A stretch of 64,000 nucleotides of DNA, taken from the NCBI RefSeq assembly GCF_024707525.1, contig NZ_CP062231.1, forward strand, positions 2,108,001 to 2,172,000, read 5' to 3'. This DNA comes from Rhizobium sp. TH2 (lineage in GTDB: Bacteria > Pseudomonadota > Alphaproteobacteria > Rhizobiales > Rhizobiaceae). The position numbers and the translations under genes are program-made. The notes beneath the pieces were generated by a model. The model was not told where the DNA came from and searched no databases. It saw nothing but the letters and a program-made list of their open reading frames with translations. Positions 1 through 8,873 of this stretch are shown here, piece by piece (positions within the stretch are counted from its first letter, which is position 1; the number at the start of each line of letters is the position of its first letter).

Positions 1-1307
1 GGATCCTTTCCGACGAGGGTCATGAGACCCGCACGGCTCATGACAGCGACAGCGCGCTTGCCGCGATTTCCGATCGCGTGCCGCGGCTGGTCTTCCTTGA
101 CGTCTGGATGCAGGGCAGCCGGCTGGACGGCTTGGGCCTGCTCGACGAGATCAAGAACCGGCATCCGGAACTGCCGGTGGTGATGATCTCCGGCCACGGC
201 AATATCGAAATGGCGGTCAATGCCATCCGGCGCGGTGCGTTCGATTTCATTGAGAAGCCGTTCAAGGCCGACCGGCTGATCCTGATCGCCGAGCGTGCGC
301 TCGAAAATTCCAGCCTCAAGCGCGAGGTCCGAGACCTCAAGCGCCGCACCGGCGATACCGCCGAACTCATCGGTACGTCGGTGGCGGTCTCGCAATTGCG
401 TCAGACCATCGACAAGGTGGCCCCGACCAACAGCCGCGTGATGATCTTCGGTCCGTCAGGGGCGGGCAAGGAACTGGTCGCGCGCCTCATACATCGCAAG
501 TCGGCGCGCGCCGAAGGGCCGTTCGTGGCGCTGAATGCCGCCACCATCACGCCGGAGCGCATGGAGATCGCGCTCTTTGGCACCGAGGGTACGCCCGGCC
601 AGCCGCGCAAGACAGGCGCGCTCGAAGAAGCCCATCGCGGTATCCTCTATCTCGACGAGATCGGCGAAATGCCGCGCGAGACCCAGAACAAGATCCTGCG
701 CGTGCTGGTCGAACAGCAGTTCGAGCGGGTCGGCGGCTCCAAGCGCGTCAAGGTCGATGTCCGCATCATCTCCTCGACCGCCTATAATCTCGAGAAGATG
801 ATCCTTGAGAGCCGGTTCCGCGAGGATCTCTATCACCGCCTGTCGGTCGTGCCGGTCAAGGTGCCGCCGCTGTCGGACCGCCGCGAGGATATACCGTTCC
901 TGGTCGATATCTTCATGCGCCAGATCTGCGACCATGCCGGCATAAAGCCGCGCAAGATCGGCGACGATGCGCTGGCGATCCTCCAGGCACATGACTGGCC
1001 GGGCAACCTGCGCCAGTTGCGCAACAATATCGAGCGTCTGCTGATCCTCGCCCAGTCCGACGGTCCGGACAGCGCCATCAATGCCGACATGCTGCCGGCC
1101 GACGTGCTCGACACCATGCCCAAGGTCTCCTCGACTGGCGACCAGCACATCATGACGCTGCCGCTGCGCGAGGCCCGCGAAATGTTCGAGCGCGATTATC
1201 TCATCGCCCAGATCAACCGTTTCGGCGGCAATATTTCGCGCACCGCGGAATTCGTCGGCATGGAACGCTCGGCACTGCACCGCAAGCTCAAGACCCTCGG
1301 CGTTTGA
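1..1307 (+). CDS. ntrX: Nitrogen regulation response regulator NtrX (5' end outside window)
   Basis: The frame is open from base 3, so the gene begins upstream of the window. A receiver domain is visible with the phosphoacceptor Asp in VFLDVW and the switch region SGHGNIEMAV. A AAA+ ATPase domain follows, with Walker A GPSGAGKELVARLIH and Walker B ILYLDEIGEMP, and then a C-terminal Fis-type helix-turn-helix (GGNISRTAEFVGMERSALHR). NtrX is the partner of the membrane sensor kinase NtrY in nitrogen and redox control. The GAFTGA loop used by classical activators to touch sigma-54 is not present at its expected place after LFG, so it may not act as a sigma-54 activator. The D-amino acid aminotransferase gene starts 16 bp downstream. 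Confidence 0.93.
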   Translation, partial: ILSDEGHETRTAHDSDSALAAISDRVPRLVFLDVWMQGSRLDGLGLLDEIKNRHPELPVVMISGHGNIEMAVNAIRRGAFDFIEKPFKADRLILIAERALENSSLKREVRDLKRRTGDTAELIGTSVAVSQLRQTIDKVAPTNSRVMIFGPSGAGKELVARLIHRKSARAEGPFVALNAATITPERMEIALFGTEGTPGQPRKTGALEEAHRGILYLDEIGEMPRETQNKILRVLVEQQFERVGGSKRVKVDVRIISSTAYNLEKMILESRFREDLYHRLSVVPVKVPPLSDRREDIPFLVDIFMRQICDHAGIKPRKIGDDALAILQAHDWPGNLRQLRNNIERLLILAQSDGPDSAINADMLPADVLDTMPKVSSTGDQHIMTLPLREAREMFERDYLIAQINRFGGNISRTAEFVGMERSALHRKLKTLGV

Positions 1308-1323
1308 TTTTCGGGATTTCAGC

Positions 1324-2190
1324 ATGACCAGAATTGCCTATGTGAACGGCCGCTATGTCAGACACGCGGATGCGAAAGTGCATATCGAGGACCGTGGCTA
1401 TCAATTCGCCGATGGCGTCTATGAGGTATGCGAAGTCCGGCATGGCATGATCGTCGACATGACGCGCCATCTCGACAGGTTGGGCCGCTCGCTCTCCGAA
1501 CTGAGGATCGCCTGGCCGATGCATCGCTCGGCGCTGGTCCGCGTGATCCGCGAGGTACTGAAGCGCAATCGCGTGAAGAACGGCCTCTTCTATATGCAGG
1601 TCACGCGCGGTGTTGCGAAACGCGACCACGTCTTCCCGCATCCCGACACGAAGCCATCCATCGTGGTGACGGCGAAGAGCACCAATCCGGCCATCATTGC
1701 CGCAAAGAATGCCAATGGCATCAAGGCGATAACGGTGCCGGAGAACCGCTGGGACCGGGTCGACATCAAGACGGTCGGCCTGCTTTCCAATGCGCTGGTC
1801 CGCCAGCAGGCCAAGGAAGCAGGCGCCCAGGAAGCGATTTATGTCGATGCGGACGGCACGGTGAAGGAGGGCGCGGCTACCAATGTCTGGATGGTTGACG
1901 AGGGTGGCACCTTGCTGACGCGTCCGGCCGAGCACGGAATCCTGCGGGGCATCACCCGCACCACGTTGATGGACGTCGCCGGCAAGCTCGGCATCACGAT
2001 CCGGGAAGAGGCGTTCTCCGCCGAGAAGATGCTCGCGTCTCGCGAAGTATTCATAACAGCCGCAACCAGCATATGTTTTCCGGTCGTCGAAATCGATGGC
2101 AAGCCGATTGCCAACGGCCATCCCGGCAGTGTAAGCCAAAAAATCCGGGAAGCCTTTTTCGACATTGCGGAAAAGACATCTATTTGGTAG
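1324..2190 (+). CDS. dat: D-amino-acid aminotransferase, PLP class IV
   Basis: This 288-residue protein has the class IV aminotransferase pattern: an early [14 protein letters not shown] segment, the probable PLP-binding Lys149 in [10 protein letters not shown], and [10 protein letters not shown] near residue 185. Class IV enzymes include D-alanine and branched-chain aminotransferases. The FADGVYE motif and the position between ntrX and hfq match the rhizobial D-amino-acid type, which makes D-glutamate and D-alanine for peptidoglycan or degrades D-amino acids in the cytoplasm. It follows ntrX by 16 bp and may be co-transcribed. A branched-chain substrate cannot be excluded. Confidence 0.85.
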   Translation: MTRIAYVNGRYVRHADAKVHIEDRGYQFADGVYEVCEVRHGMIVDMTRHLDRLGRSLSELRIAWPMHRSALVRVIREVLKRNRVKNGLFYMQVTRGVAKRDHVFPHPDTKPSIVVTAKSTNPAIIAAKNANGIKAITVPENRWDRVDIKTVGLLSNALVRQQAKEAGAQEAIYVDADGTVKEGAATNVWMVDEGGTLLTRPAEHGILRGITRTTLMDVAGKLGITIREEAFSAEKMLASREVFITAATSICFPVVEIDGKPIANGHPGSVSQKIREAFFDIAEKTSIW

Positions 2191-2291
2191 CAATTCCACG
2201 GGGGTCGTCCGACGAGGCATCGGGCGCTCGGGAGGCAGTAACAATAATCCGGCAAAATGCGCCGGCAATAACGAAAGACGCGGCGGGGCAC

Positions 2292-2534
2292 ATGGCTGAA
2301 CGTTCTCAGAATCTACAGGATTTATTTCTCAATACTGTTCGCAAGCAGAAGATTTCTCTCACGATCTTTCTCATCAATGGCGTCAAGCTGACCGGCGTCG
2401 TCACATCATTCGACAATTTCTGTGTGCTTTTGCGCCGTGACGGGCATTCTCAACTCGTCTATAAGCATGCGATCTCGACCATCATGCCCGGCTCGCCGGT
2501 GCAGATGTTCGAAGGCGAGGAAAGCGTCGGCTGA
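2292..2534 (+). CDS. hfq: RNA chaperone Hfq
   Basis: This 80-residue Sm-like protein starts [14 protein letters not shown]. The Sm1 region ([15 protein letters not shown]) and the Sm2 signature YKHAIST are intact. Hfq forms hexameric rings that pair small RNAs with mRNAs, and in rhizobia it affects nitrogen metabolism and stress. The frame stays open upstream, but the ATG at 2292, preceded by a GGGG stretch, gives the conserved N-terminus and family length. About 100 bp separate it from dat, enough for its own promoter. hflX lies 94 bp downstream, the usual order. Confidence 0.97.
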   Translation: MAERSQNLQDLFLNTVRKQKISLTIFLINGVKLTGVVTSFDNFCVLLRRDGHSQLVYKHAISTIMPGSPVQMFEGEESVG

Positions 2535-2628
2535 ACGGAACAAATGGCCACGGGCCGGGTTCCTCGCGAACACTGAAATCTGAAAGAAGCGATCGGGTGG
2601 CAGCGGCCGCCCGTCATCGTTTGGAGCA

Positions 2629-4011
2629 ATGACAATCAACGAACGCGACACTTCCCACGATTCGCTCGTACCCGAGACCGAACGCCTGCGTGATGAGATG
2701 CGCGCCATCGTCGTTGTGCCTGTCCTCAAGTCAGGACAGGAAACCGGCAACGGGCGCACCAGCGAAGGCCGGCTCGAAGAGGCGATTGGCCTCGCGCATG
2801 CCATCGACCTGGAAATCACCGCGGGTGAGATCGTCCAGGTGTCGCAACCCAAACCTGCGACGCTGATCGGCTCGGGCAAGATCGAGGAAATCAAGGAAAA
2901 GCTCATCGAAGGCGATGCCGGTCTGGTCATTGTCGATCATCCCTTGACGCCGGTACAGCAGCGCAATCTCGAAAAGGCGTGGAACGCCAAGGTTATCGAC
3001 CGTACCGGCCTGATCCTGGAAATCTTCGGCCGCCGCGCATCGACAAAAGAAGGCTCGCTGCAGGTCGAGCTTGCCCATCTCAACTACCAGAAGGGCCGAC
3101 TGGTTCGCAGCTGGACCCACCTTGAGCGTCAGCGCGGTGGCGCGGGCTTTCTCGGCGGTCCCGGCGAAACCCAGATCGAGGCCGACCGTCGCCAGCTTCA
3201 GGACAAGATCATCAAGCTCGAACGCGAGTTGGAACATGTGCGCCGCACCCGCCAGCTCCATCGCGCCAAGCGCCGCAAGGTGCCGCATCCGATCGTCGCG
3301 CTCGCCGGCTACACAAATGCCGGAAAATCCACACTTTTCAACAGGATGACAGGGGCCGGCGTGCTGGCCGAGAACATGCTGTTCGCAACGCTCGATCCGA
3401 CATTGCGCCGCATCAAGCTGCCGCATGGCCGCATGGTGATCATGTCCGACACCGTCGGCTTCATCTCGGACCTGCCGACGCATCTTGTCGCCGCCTTCCG
3501 CGCCACGCTGGAAGAGGTGCTCGAGGCCGATCTCATCCTCCATATCAGGGACATGTCGGATCCCGACAATGCCGCGCAGGCGGCTGATGTTCTGCGAATC
3601 CTCACCGATCTCGGCATCGAGGAGAGCGAGCAGGAAAAGCGCATCATCGAAGTCTGGAACAAGATCGATCTCGTCGAACCGGAATCTCGCGATGCGCTGC
3701 TTCAGAAGGCATCCGGCGCCACCAACACGATTGCAGTCTCGGCGATCACCGGTGAAGGCGTCGGTCGCCTGCTCGACATCGTCGGCGAAAAGCTTTCCGG
3801 CGTCATGACCGTCGCCACCGTAGTTGTTCCGGTCGATAAGCTCTCGATGCTCTCCTGGTTCTATGAGCATGCGATCGTCGATAGCCGGGAGGACCGCGAG
3901 GACGGTTCGGTCAGTCTCGACGTCCGGCTGTCGGAATCGGAAGCCATAGAGATGGAACGCCGCCTCGGCCTCGGCACGCCTAATGGCGTCACAGCCCCGT
4001 GGGAAGACTGA
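2629..4011 (+). CDS. hflX: Ribosome-associated GTPase HflX
   Basis: This 460-residue protein has the HflX N-terminal domain, a glycine-rich linker (GGAGFLGGPGETQIE) with a following coiled helix, and a G domain. The G motifs are G1 GYTNAGKST, G2 FATLD, G3 DTVG and G4 NKID. HflX binds the large ribosomal subunit and rescues or splits stalled 70S ribosomes under stress. The ATG at 2629 has a TTGGAGC ribosome-binding site. The position directly after hfq is conserved in many proteobacteria. There are no unusual residues. Confidence 0.96.
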   Translation: MTINERDTSHDSLVPETERLRDEMRAIVVVPVLKSGQETGNGRTSEGRLEEAIGLAHAIDLEITAGEIVQVSQPKPATLIGSGKIEEIKEKLIEGDAGLVIVDHPLTPVQQRNLEKAWNAKVIDRTGLILEIFGRRASTKEGSLQVELAHLNYQKGRLVRSWTHLERQRGGAGFLGGPGETQIEADRRQLQDKIIKLERELEHVRRTRQLHRAKRRKVPHPIVALAGYTNAGKSTLFNRMTGAGVLAENMLFATLDPTLRRIKLPHGRMVIMSDTVGFISDLPTHLVAAFRATLEEVLEADLILHIRDMSDPDNAAQAADVLRILTDLGIEESEQEKRIIEVWNKIDLVEPESRDALLQKASGATNTIAVSAITGEGVGRLLDIVGEKLSGVMTVATVVVPVDKLSMLSWFYEHAIVDSREDREDGSVSLDVRLSESEAIEMERRLGLGTPNGVTAPWED

Positions 4012-4156
4012 TCCATTCGTTTTCGCGCTGTGCAGACGCGACGGGTATGCTCAGCTGTTCTTCCGGGTTGATAGCGTCTAAATAGAATCAGCAGCGCCGC
4101 GCAAGCGAACACGCATATCTGTTATCTTCTTTGATTAGCCCCAAGGCACAAACGGA

Positions 4157-5404
4157 ATGCAGCTTCATAACGTGATCGTACTGGCGCTTGAAGCCGTCGT
4201 CTATTTTCTGGTCCTGATCACGCTTCTGCATTGGCGTCATCGCATCGGCATCGGCGTGTTCATCACTGTGCTCGCCACGATGCATTTTCTCGAAACCTAT
4301 CTCGCAGCCACCTTCTATGTGCAGGTGCCGATGGCGACGATTTCGCCGGGCTCGGCGGTGTTTTTCGCCGGCAAGCTGCTGATGGTGCTGTTGCTATACG
4401 TCAAGGAGGATGCGCCGACAGTCCGCCAGCTGATCTACGGCCTGTTGATCGGCAATCTGCTCAGCTTTGTTCTTGGGCAAATCCTGACTTTGCATGGCGG
4501 TGCGCTGACGCCGGGCGGCATGCCATCCGATGAGCCGTTCCTGCGCGACCTCGGCATTCTGATGATATGGGGCACGAGCCTGCTCTATCTCGATTCCATC
4601 GGCATCATCCTGATCTATGAACGCCTCGGCTCGATCATCGGGCGCCGGATGCTGCCACGTTTCTTCGTCGCCGGGATGTTGACGCTGGCCTTCGACCAGA
4701 TCGGCTTCTACGGCGTGCTCCATCTGTTGACCGGCGCGCCCGCGAGCGTCTTCTGGGGTGGGCTCGTCGCGAAGATGGCGATGAACCTGTTGTTCGTCGC
4801 GCTCACGGGCATCTATCTCTCGCTGTTCAAGTCGGACGGCGCGGCGAGCCCGGTCAAGGGCATCTCCGATGTTTTCAACGACCTGACCTATCGCGAGCGC
4901 TATCAGGACCTTCTCGCGCGCACTGGCAAGGATGGCCTGACCGGCGTCCATGATCGCGGTCGGCTGGAGTTCGAAGGCCCTGAAATCATCCGCGAGGCGG
5001 TGCGGAATGGCCGCGAGATCAGCATCATGGTGGTCGATGCCGATCATTTCAAAGAGGTCAACGACAAATACGGCCATCTCGAGGGCGATGAGGTGCTGAA
5101 GCGTCTGGCGGGCATTCTGACCGGCGCGGTGCGCAAGAACGACATGGTCTACCGGTTCGGCGGCGAAGAATTCGTCATTCTGGCGCAGGATATGGGCCAC
5201 CGCCTTGCGGTCGATACCGCCGAGCGGATCAGGTCCGAGATCGAGAAAAACGTGAAGGCCGCCGCCGAGCGCACCGTTACCGTCAGCATCGGCGTCTCGG
5301 CTGCTCCGCAAGACGGTGGAAGCCTGCTTGAACTGATTTCAGCCGCCGACCGCAGGCTCTATCGGGCCAAGGCCGAGGGACGAAACCGGATCATTGGCGC
5401 CTGA
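4157..5404 (+). CDS. Membrane-bound GGDEF diguanylate cyclase
   Basis: This 415-residue protein has several hydrophobic segments over about residues 1-225, followed by a C-terminal GGDEF domain. The active-site motif reads RFGGEEF. An RxxD inhibitory site (RKND) lies five residues before it, so an active, product-inhibited cyclase making cyclic di-GMP from two GTP is expected. The N-terminal membrane part shows no sensory domain I can name. The start codon has only a weak Shine-Dalgarno. The gene stands alone between hflX and the convergent mazG gene, whose end lies 6 bp away. Confidence 0.88.
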   Translation: MQLHNVIVLALEAVVYFLVLITLLHWRHRIGIGVFITVLATMHFLETYLAATFYVQVPMATISPGSAVFFAGKLLMVLLLYVKEDAPTVRQLIYGLLIGNLLSFVLGQILTLHGGALTPGGMPSDEPFLRDLGILMIWGTSLLYLDSIGIILIYERLGSIIGRRMLPRFFVAGMLTLAFDQIGFYGVLHLLTGAPASVFWGGLVAKMAMNLLFVALTGIYLSLFKSDGAASPVKGISDVFNDLTYRERYQDLLARTGKDGLTGVHDRGRLEFEGPEIIREAVRNGREISIMVVDADHFKEVNDKYGHLEGDEVLKRLAGILTGAVRKNDMVYRFGGEEFVILAQDMGHRLAVDTAERIRSEIEKNVKAAAERTVTVSIGVSAAPQDGGSLLELISAADRRLYRAKAEGRNRIIGA

Positions 5405-5410
5405 AACGGC

Positions 5411-6229
5411 TCAACGCCCCTTGGCCTCCTGCCAGAGTTCTTCCATCCGCTCCAATGTCGCCTCGTCAAGGCTTTCGCCGTTGGCATCAAGCGATTGTTC
5501 GATATGAGCAAAACGTCGCCGGAACTTCGTGTTCGTGCCGCGTACCGCCATCTCCGGCTCGACGCCGACATGCCGGCCGATGTTCACTGCCGCGAAGATG
5601 AGGTCACCCAGTTCGTCGGCGATCTTGGCCTTGTCGCCGCTTTTCAGCGCGGCCCGGAATTCGCCGATCTCCTCCTCGATCTTGTCGAGAATCGGTTCCG
5701 GCTCCGACCAGTCGAAGCCGACCTTCGCAGCCTGCTGCTGTAGCTTCAGCGCCTCGATCAGCGCGGGCAGGGCACGCGGCACGGATCCGAGGTGGCCGGC
5801 TTTGAAGTCCTCGGTGATACCGCGCTTTACGCGCCGCTCGGCACGTTCGCGCTTTTCCTCTGTTTTGATTTCGTCCCACTGCTTCTTGACCTTTACCGGA
5901 TCGTCGGCATCGGAGACCGCAAAGACGTGGGGATGGCGGCGGATCATCTTGGTGGTAATCGCCTCGACCACCTCGCCGAAGCCGAACTCGCCCTGTTCCT
6001 CCGCCATCCGGGCGTGAAAGACGACCTGCAGCAGGAGATCACCGAGTTCATCACGCAGGTCATCGAGATCGCCGCGTTCGATGGCATCCGCAACCTCATA
6101 GGCCTCCTCAAGCGTATAGGGCTTGATCGTCTCGAAGTTCTGCTCCAGATCCCATGGGCAACCGGTCACCGGCGTGCGCAGCGCGGCCATGATTTCGATG
6201 AGGCGATCGATATTCTTCGCGGGTTTCAT
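5411..6229 (-). CDS. mazG: Nucleoside triphosphate pyrophosphohydrolase MazG
   Basis: This 272-residue protein has two MazG helical domains. The first carries the metal-binding pattern EEAYEVADAIERG followed by RDELGDLLLQ. The second carries KIEEEIGEFRAAL followed by ADELGDLIFAAVN. MazG hydrolyses nucleoside triphosphates to monophosphates and pyrophosphate, cleaning the nucleotide pool and lowering ppGpp-type signals. It starts 2 bp after the stop of the nucleoside deaminase gene, so the two form a tight operon. The length is normal for the two-domain form. Confidence 0.95.
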   Translation of the reverse strand: MKPAKNIDRLIEIMAALRTPVTGCPWDLEQNFETIKPYTLEEAYEVADAIERGDLDDLRDELGDLLLQVVFHARMAEEQGEFGFGEVVEAITTKMIRRHPHVFAVSDADDPVKVKKQWDEIKTEEKRERAERRVKRGITEDFKAGHLGSVPRALPALIEALKLQQQAAKVGFDWSEPEPILDKIEEEIGEFRAALKSGDKAKIADELGDLIFAAVNIGRHVGVEPEMAVRGTNTKFRRRFAHIEQSLDANGESLDEATLERMEELWQEAKGR

Positions 6230-6231
6230 GA

Positions 6232-6831
6232 TCAGTTCAACGGAATGGCATTGTCGGATTTGGAGGCCTGATAGGTCTCCGAGAGTTCGTTGTAGCTCGC
6301 CTTGATGGCGTCGATGCGGATCGCGTATTCAGCGCGGTGGTCGGCATCGATATCAGCCAGCATGTCCGTCATCCAGACCGAATTCCAGAAGGCATTTTTT
6401 CGGCGATAGCCGCCAGGCTCCAACCCGAACACCTCCTTCAGGATTTTGAGATCGTGCGGGATGGCGAACGCATCGCGGCTGTCTTCATGGCTGAAGAAAT
6501 AGAAGAAATTGTCGAACCCGGCCCAGGTGATCGCCGACATGCACATCGTGCAGGGTTCGTGGGTCGACAGGAAGATCAGGTCCTTCGTGTCGGGCCGCTC
6601 GCCCATCTCGTAGAAGCGCTTGAGCGTGTGCACCTCGCCATGCCAGAGCGGGTTTTCCGTCTCGTTATTGGTCTCGGCGAGGACCAGCGAGAGGTCGGAC
6701 TTGCGCAAGAGTGCGGCGCCGAACACCTTGTTGCCAGCCGCCACGCCCCGCGTGGTAAGCGGAATGATCTCGTTTTCCATCACGGATAAGAGGCGCGAGA
6801 GAAGGTCGGAAGAGGTGTGGTTGAAATACAT
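6232..6831 (-). CDS. Cytidine/deoxycytidylate deaminase-family nucleoside deaminase
   Basis: This 199-residue protein has the zinc-dependent deaminase signature: HGEVH, where His binds zinc and Glu is the proton shuttle, and THEPCTMCMSA, where two Cys bind zinc. This fold covers guanine, adenine and tRNA adenosine deaminases. The insertion and the C-terminal helical tail differ from TadA, so a free base or nucleoside substrate is more likely, but I cannot name it. The coupling to mazG two bases downstream suggests a nucleotide-salvage or house-cleaning role. The start has a CCGGAG ribosome-binding site. Confidence 0.82.
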   Translation of the reverse strand: MYFNHTSSDLLSRLLSVMENEIIPLTTRGVAAGNKVFGAALLRKSDLSLVLAETNNETENPLWHGEVHTLKRFYEMGERPDTKDLIFLSTHEPCTMCMSAITWAGFDNFFYFFSHEDSRDAFAIPHDLKILKEVFGLEPGGYRRKNAFWNSVWMTDMLADIDADHRAEYAIRIDAIKASYNELSETYQASKSDNAIPLN

Positions 6832-6950
6832 GGTTGCTCCGGACGGTGTTTCCGGACATTAGCGGCAGTACGTGACGATTGGAAAGCGCTGCGCCGCAAC
6901 ACGCACAGATTATTCGGACGGTCCTTCATTGTCGCGTTTTTTCAATCTTT

Positions 6951-6964
6951 GGCTGATATCAGCC
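6951..6964. promoter_or_regulatory. 14-bp perfect palindrome in divergent promoter region
   Basis: GGCTGATATCAGCC is a perfect palindrome in the 272-bp gap between the divergent deaminase and cysG genes. It lies about 140 bp upstream of cysG and 120 bp upstream of the deaminase. It resembles, but is not identical to, the GCTGATATATCAGC site next to the GntR gene at 12803. It is a candidate operator; the binding protein is unknown. Confidence 0.35.
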
Positions 6965-7103
6965 CAGCAACAAAACAGAATGCTCGCATTGGCGAAATCT
7001 CTAGCAAAAGAATACACTTGGGTCCGGATGCCAAGATTCATGTTGCTTCATTTCTGGCGCCCGGTCTGGCAAAAGGGCATGAGTGATAATCAGGATTTGA
7101 GTC

Positions 7104-8540
7104 ATGTCCGAGCCGAATGACCAGATGAGCGTCTTTCCGGCCTTTTTCCGCATTGAGGGAAAGGGTGTCGCCGTTGTGGGCAATGGTGAGGAAGCGCTTG
7201 CCAAGGTGCGGCTGCTGCTCAATACCCGCGCCGACATCGTGCTCATCGCCGAGGCACCGATCGCCTCGCTGATGGCACTGGTGATCCAGAAGGATGTCAA
7301 GCATGTCGCGCGGCCATTCCGTGGCGATATGCTGGAAGGTATGACGCTGGTCTTCGCCGCCACTGGCGATGCCGCCGAGGATCGCGCCATTGTCGATGCC
7401 GCCCGTGAACTGAAAATCCCGGCCAATGCCGTCGACCAGCCAGAACATTGCGATTTCTACACGCCAGCGATCGTCAATCGTGCGCCTGTGGCCGTTGCGA
7501 TCGGCACGGAGGGCGCTGGCCCCGTGCTGGCGCAGATGCTCCGAGCCCAGATCGATCAGGCATTGTCGCCGTCGCTGGGCCGCCTGGCGCGGCTCGCGAT
7601 CCAGTATCGCGACGCCGCCGAACGCGTTTTGCCACGCGGCGTGACGCGCCGTATCTTCTGGCGCCGCTTCTTCTCGGGCTCGGTGGCCGACGCTATCAAC
7701 AACGGCTACGAGGACGATGCGGATCGCGAAGCTGCAAAGCTTCTGAATTCCATGGACAAGGTCGATGGCCATGTCTGGTTGGTCGGTGCCGGCCCCGGTT
7801 CCGAGGATCTGCTGACGCTTCGTGCCCAGCGCGCGATGATGGAGGCCGATGCGATTGTCTATGACGCGCTGGTGCCCGAGGAGGTCGTCGCCATGGGCCG
7901 CCGCGATGCGGAGCGCATTCCGGTCGGCAAGCGCAAGGGCTGCCATTCGAAATCACAGGATGAGATCAACGACCTGCTGGTCGAACTTGGCCGCGCGGGC
8001 AAGCGGGTCGTCCGCCTCAAATCCGGCGATCCCCTGGTATATGGTCGCGCCGCCGAGGAGATGCAGGCACTCCGCAATGCCGCGATCAGCTACGAGATCG
8101 TACCGGGCATCACGTCCGCCTTCGCGGCCGCCGCCGATTTCGAACTGCCGCTGACGCTGCGCGGCGTCGCCTCGTCGCTGATCTTCACCACCGGCCACGA
8201 CCTGACCGGCGATGTCCTGCCGGACTGGGCGAGCCTTGCCATCTCGGGTGCTACGATCGCCGTCTATATGGGCAAGACTGTTGCGGCCTCCGTTGCCGCC
8301 CGACTGATGGAAGCAGGTCTCGCACCCGAGACCACGGTCGCCGTGATCGAAAATGCCAGCCGCCGTGACAAGCGCATGTTGCACGGCGTGCTCCGGGAAC
8401 TGCCCGGCCTTGAGGCGCGTCACGATCTTGGTGGCCCTGTCATGGTCATCATCGGAGACGCGGTCGCCGGCGCCAATTTCGAACATTCCGAGCCGCTGGC
8501 TGCCTTCAAGCCGGCGCTCACCGAGTCCACTGGAGCATGA
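7104..8540 (+). CDS. cysG: Siroheme synthase CysG (trifunctional)
   Basis: This 478-residue fusion has an N-terminal precorrin-2 dehydrogenase/ferrochelatase domain (residues about 10-200, NAD-binding VVGNGEEALAKVRLL) and a C-terminal uroporphyrinogen-III methyltransferase domain from about residue 218 (VWLVGAGPGSEDLLTLRA, later RLKSGDPLVYGR). It converts uroporphyrinogen III through precorrin-2 to siroheme in the cytoplasm. Siroheme is the cofactor of the sulfite reductase encoded downstream, and precorrin-2 is also the entry to the cobalamin genes at 13.9-21.2 kb. It begins an operon with the DUF2849 gene (1 bp apart), cysI and the DUF934 gene. Confidence 0.95.
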   Translation: MSEPNDQMSVFPAFFRIEGKGVAVVGNGEEALAKVRLLLNTRADIVLIAEAPIASLMALVIQKDVKHVARPFRGDMLEGMTLVFAATGDAAEDRAIVDAARELKIPANAVDQPEHCDFYTPAIVNRAPVAVAIGTEGAGPVLAQMLRAQIDQALSPSLGRLARLAIQYRDAAERVLPRGVTRRIFWRRFFSGSVADAINNGYEDDADREAAKLLNSMDKVDGHVWLVGAGPGSEDLLTLRAQRAMMEADAIVYDALVPEEVVAMGRRDAERIPVGKRKGCHSKSQDEINDLLVELGRAGKRVVRLKSGDPLVYGRAAEEMQALRNAAISYEIVPGITSAFAAAADFELPLTLRGVASSLIFTTGHDLTGDVLPDWASLAISGATIAVYMGKTVAASVAARLMEAGLAPETTVAVIENASRRDKRMLHGVLRELPGLEARHDLGGPVMVIIGDAVAGANFEHSEPLAAFKPALTESTGA

Positions 8541-8541
8541 A

Positions 8542-8823
8542 ATGATTACGTCGCAAGTCCTGACCGCGAACCGGCTGAACGACGGCATTGCCGTATGGTA
8601 CGACAAGGCGGGCAACTGGAACGAATGGATCGGCCGGTCCGAGGTCGCGCATACCAAGGAAGACGCGGAACGTCTTGAAGCGATCGGCAAGAAGGCTTAT
8701 GCCAACAACGAGGTTCTGGACGTCAATCTTGTCGAGGTGGAGGAGATCGAGGGCCAGATCAGGCCGCTTCGGCTTCGAGAGCGCATCCGCGCCGAAGGCC
8801 CAACCATCGAATACATGATCTGA
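8542..8823 (+). CDS. DUF2849 protein in the sulfite reductase operon
   Basis: This 93-residue protein begins one base after the cysG stop and lies 50 bp before the sulfite reductase gene. It is small, charged, without signal peptide or membrane segment, and has a WYDKAGNWNEW motif. Proteins of this family regularly sit between cysG and cysI in rhizobia. The function is not established; a role as accessory factor or chaperone of sulfite reduction is an inference from context. Confidence 0.85.
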   Translation: MITSQVLTANRLNDGIAVWYDKAGNWNEWIGRSEVAHTKEDAERLEAIGKKAYANNEVLDVNLVEVEEIEGQIRPLRLRERIRAEGPTIEYMI

Positions 8824-8873
8824 CCGGATTTGCGGGACGCCGCACGGGTGATGACCCAAGGGATTGAGTAGAA

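Noticed and set aside
456..1325. Long minus-strand frame opposite ntrX
   Set aside because: It mirrors the codon pattern of ntrX, has no family motif and no ribosome-binding site; GC-rich genes commonly give such shadows.
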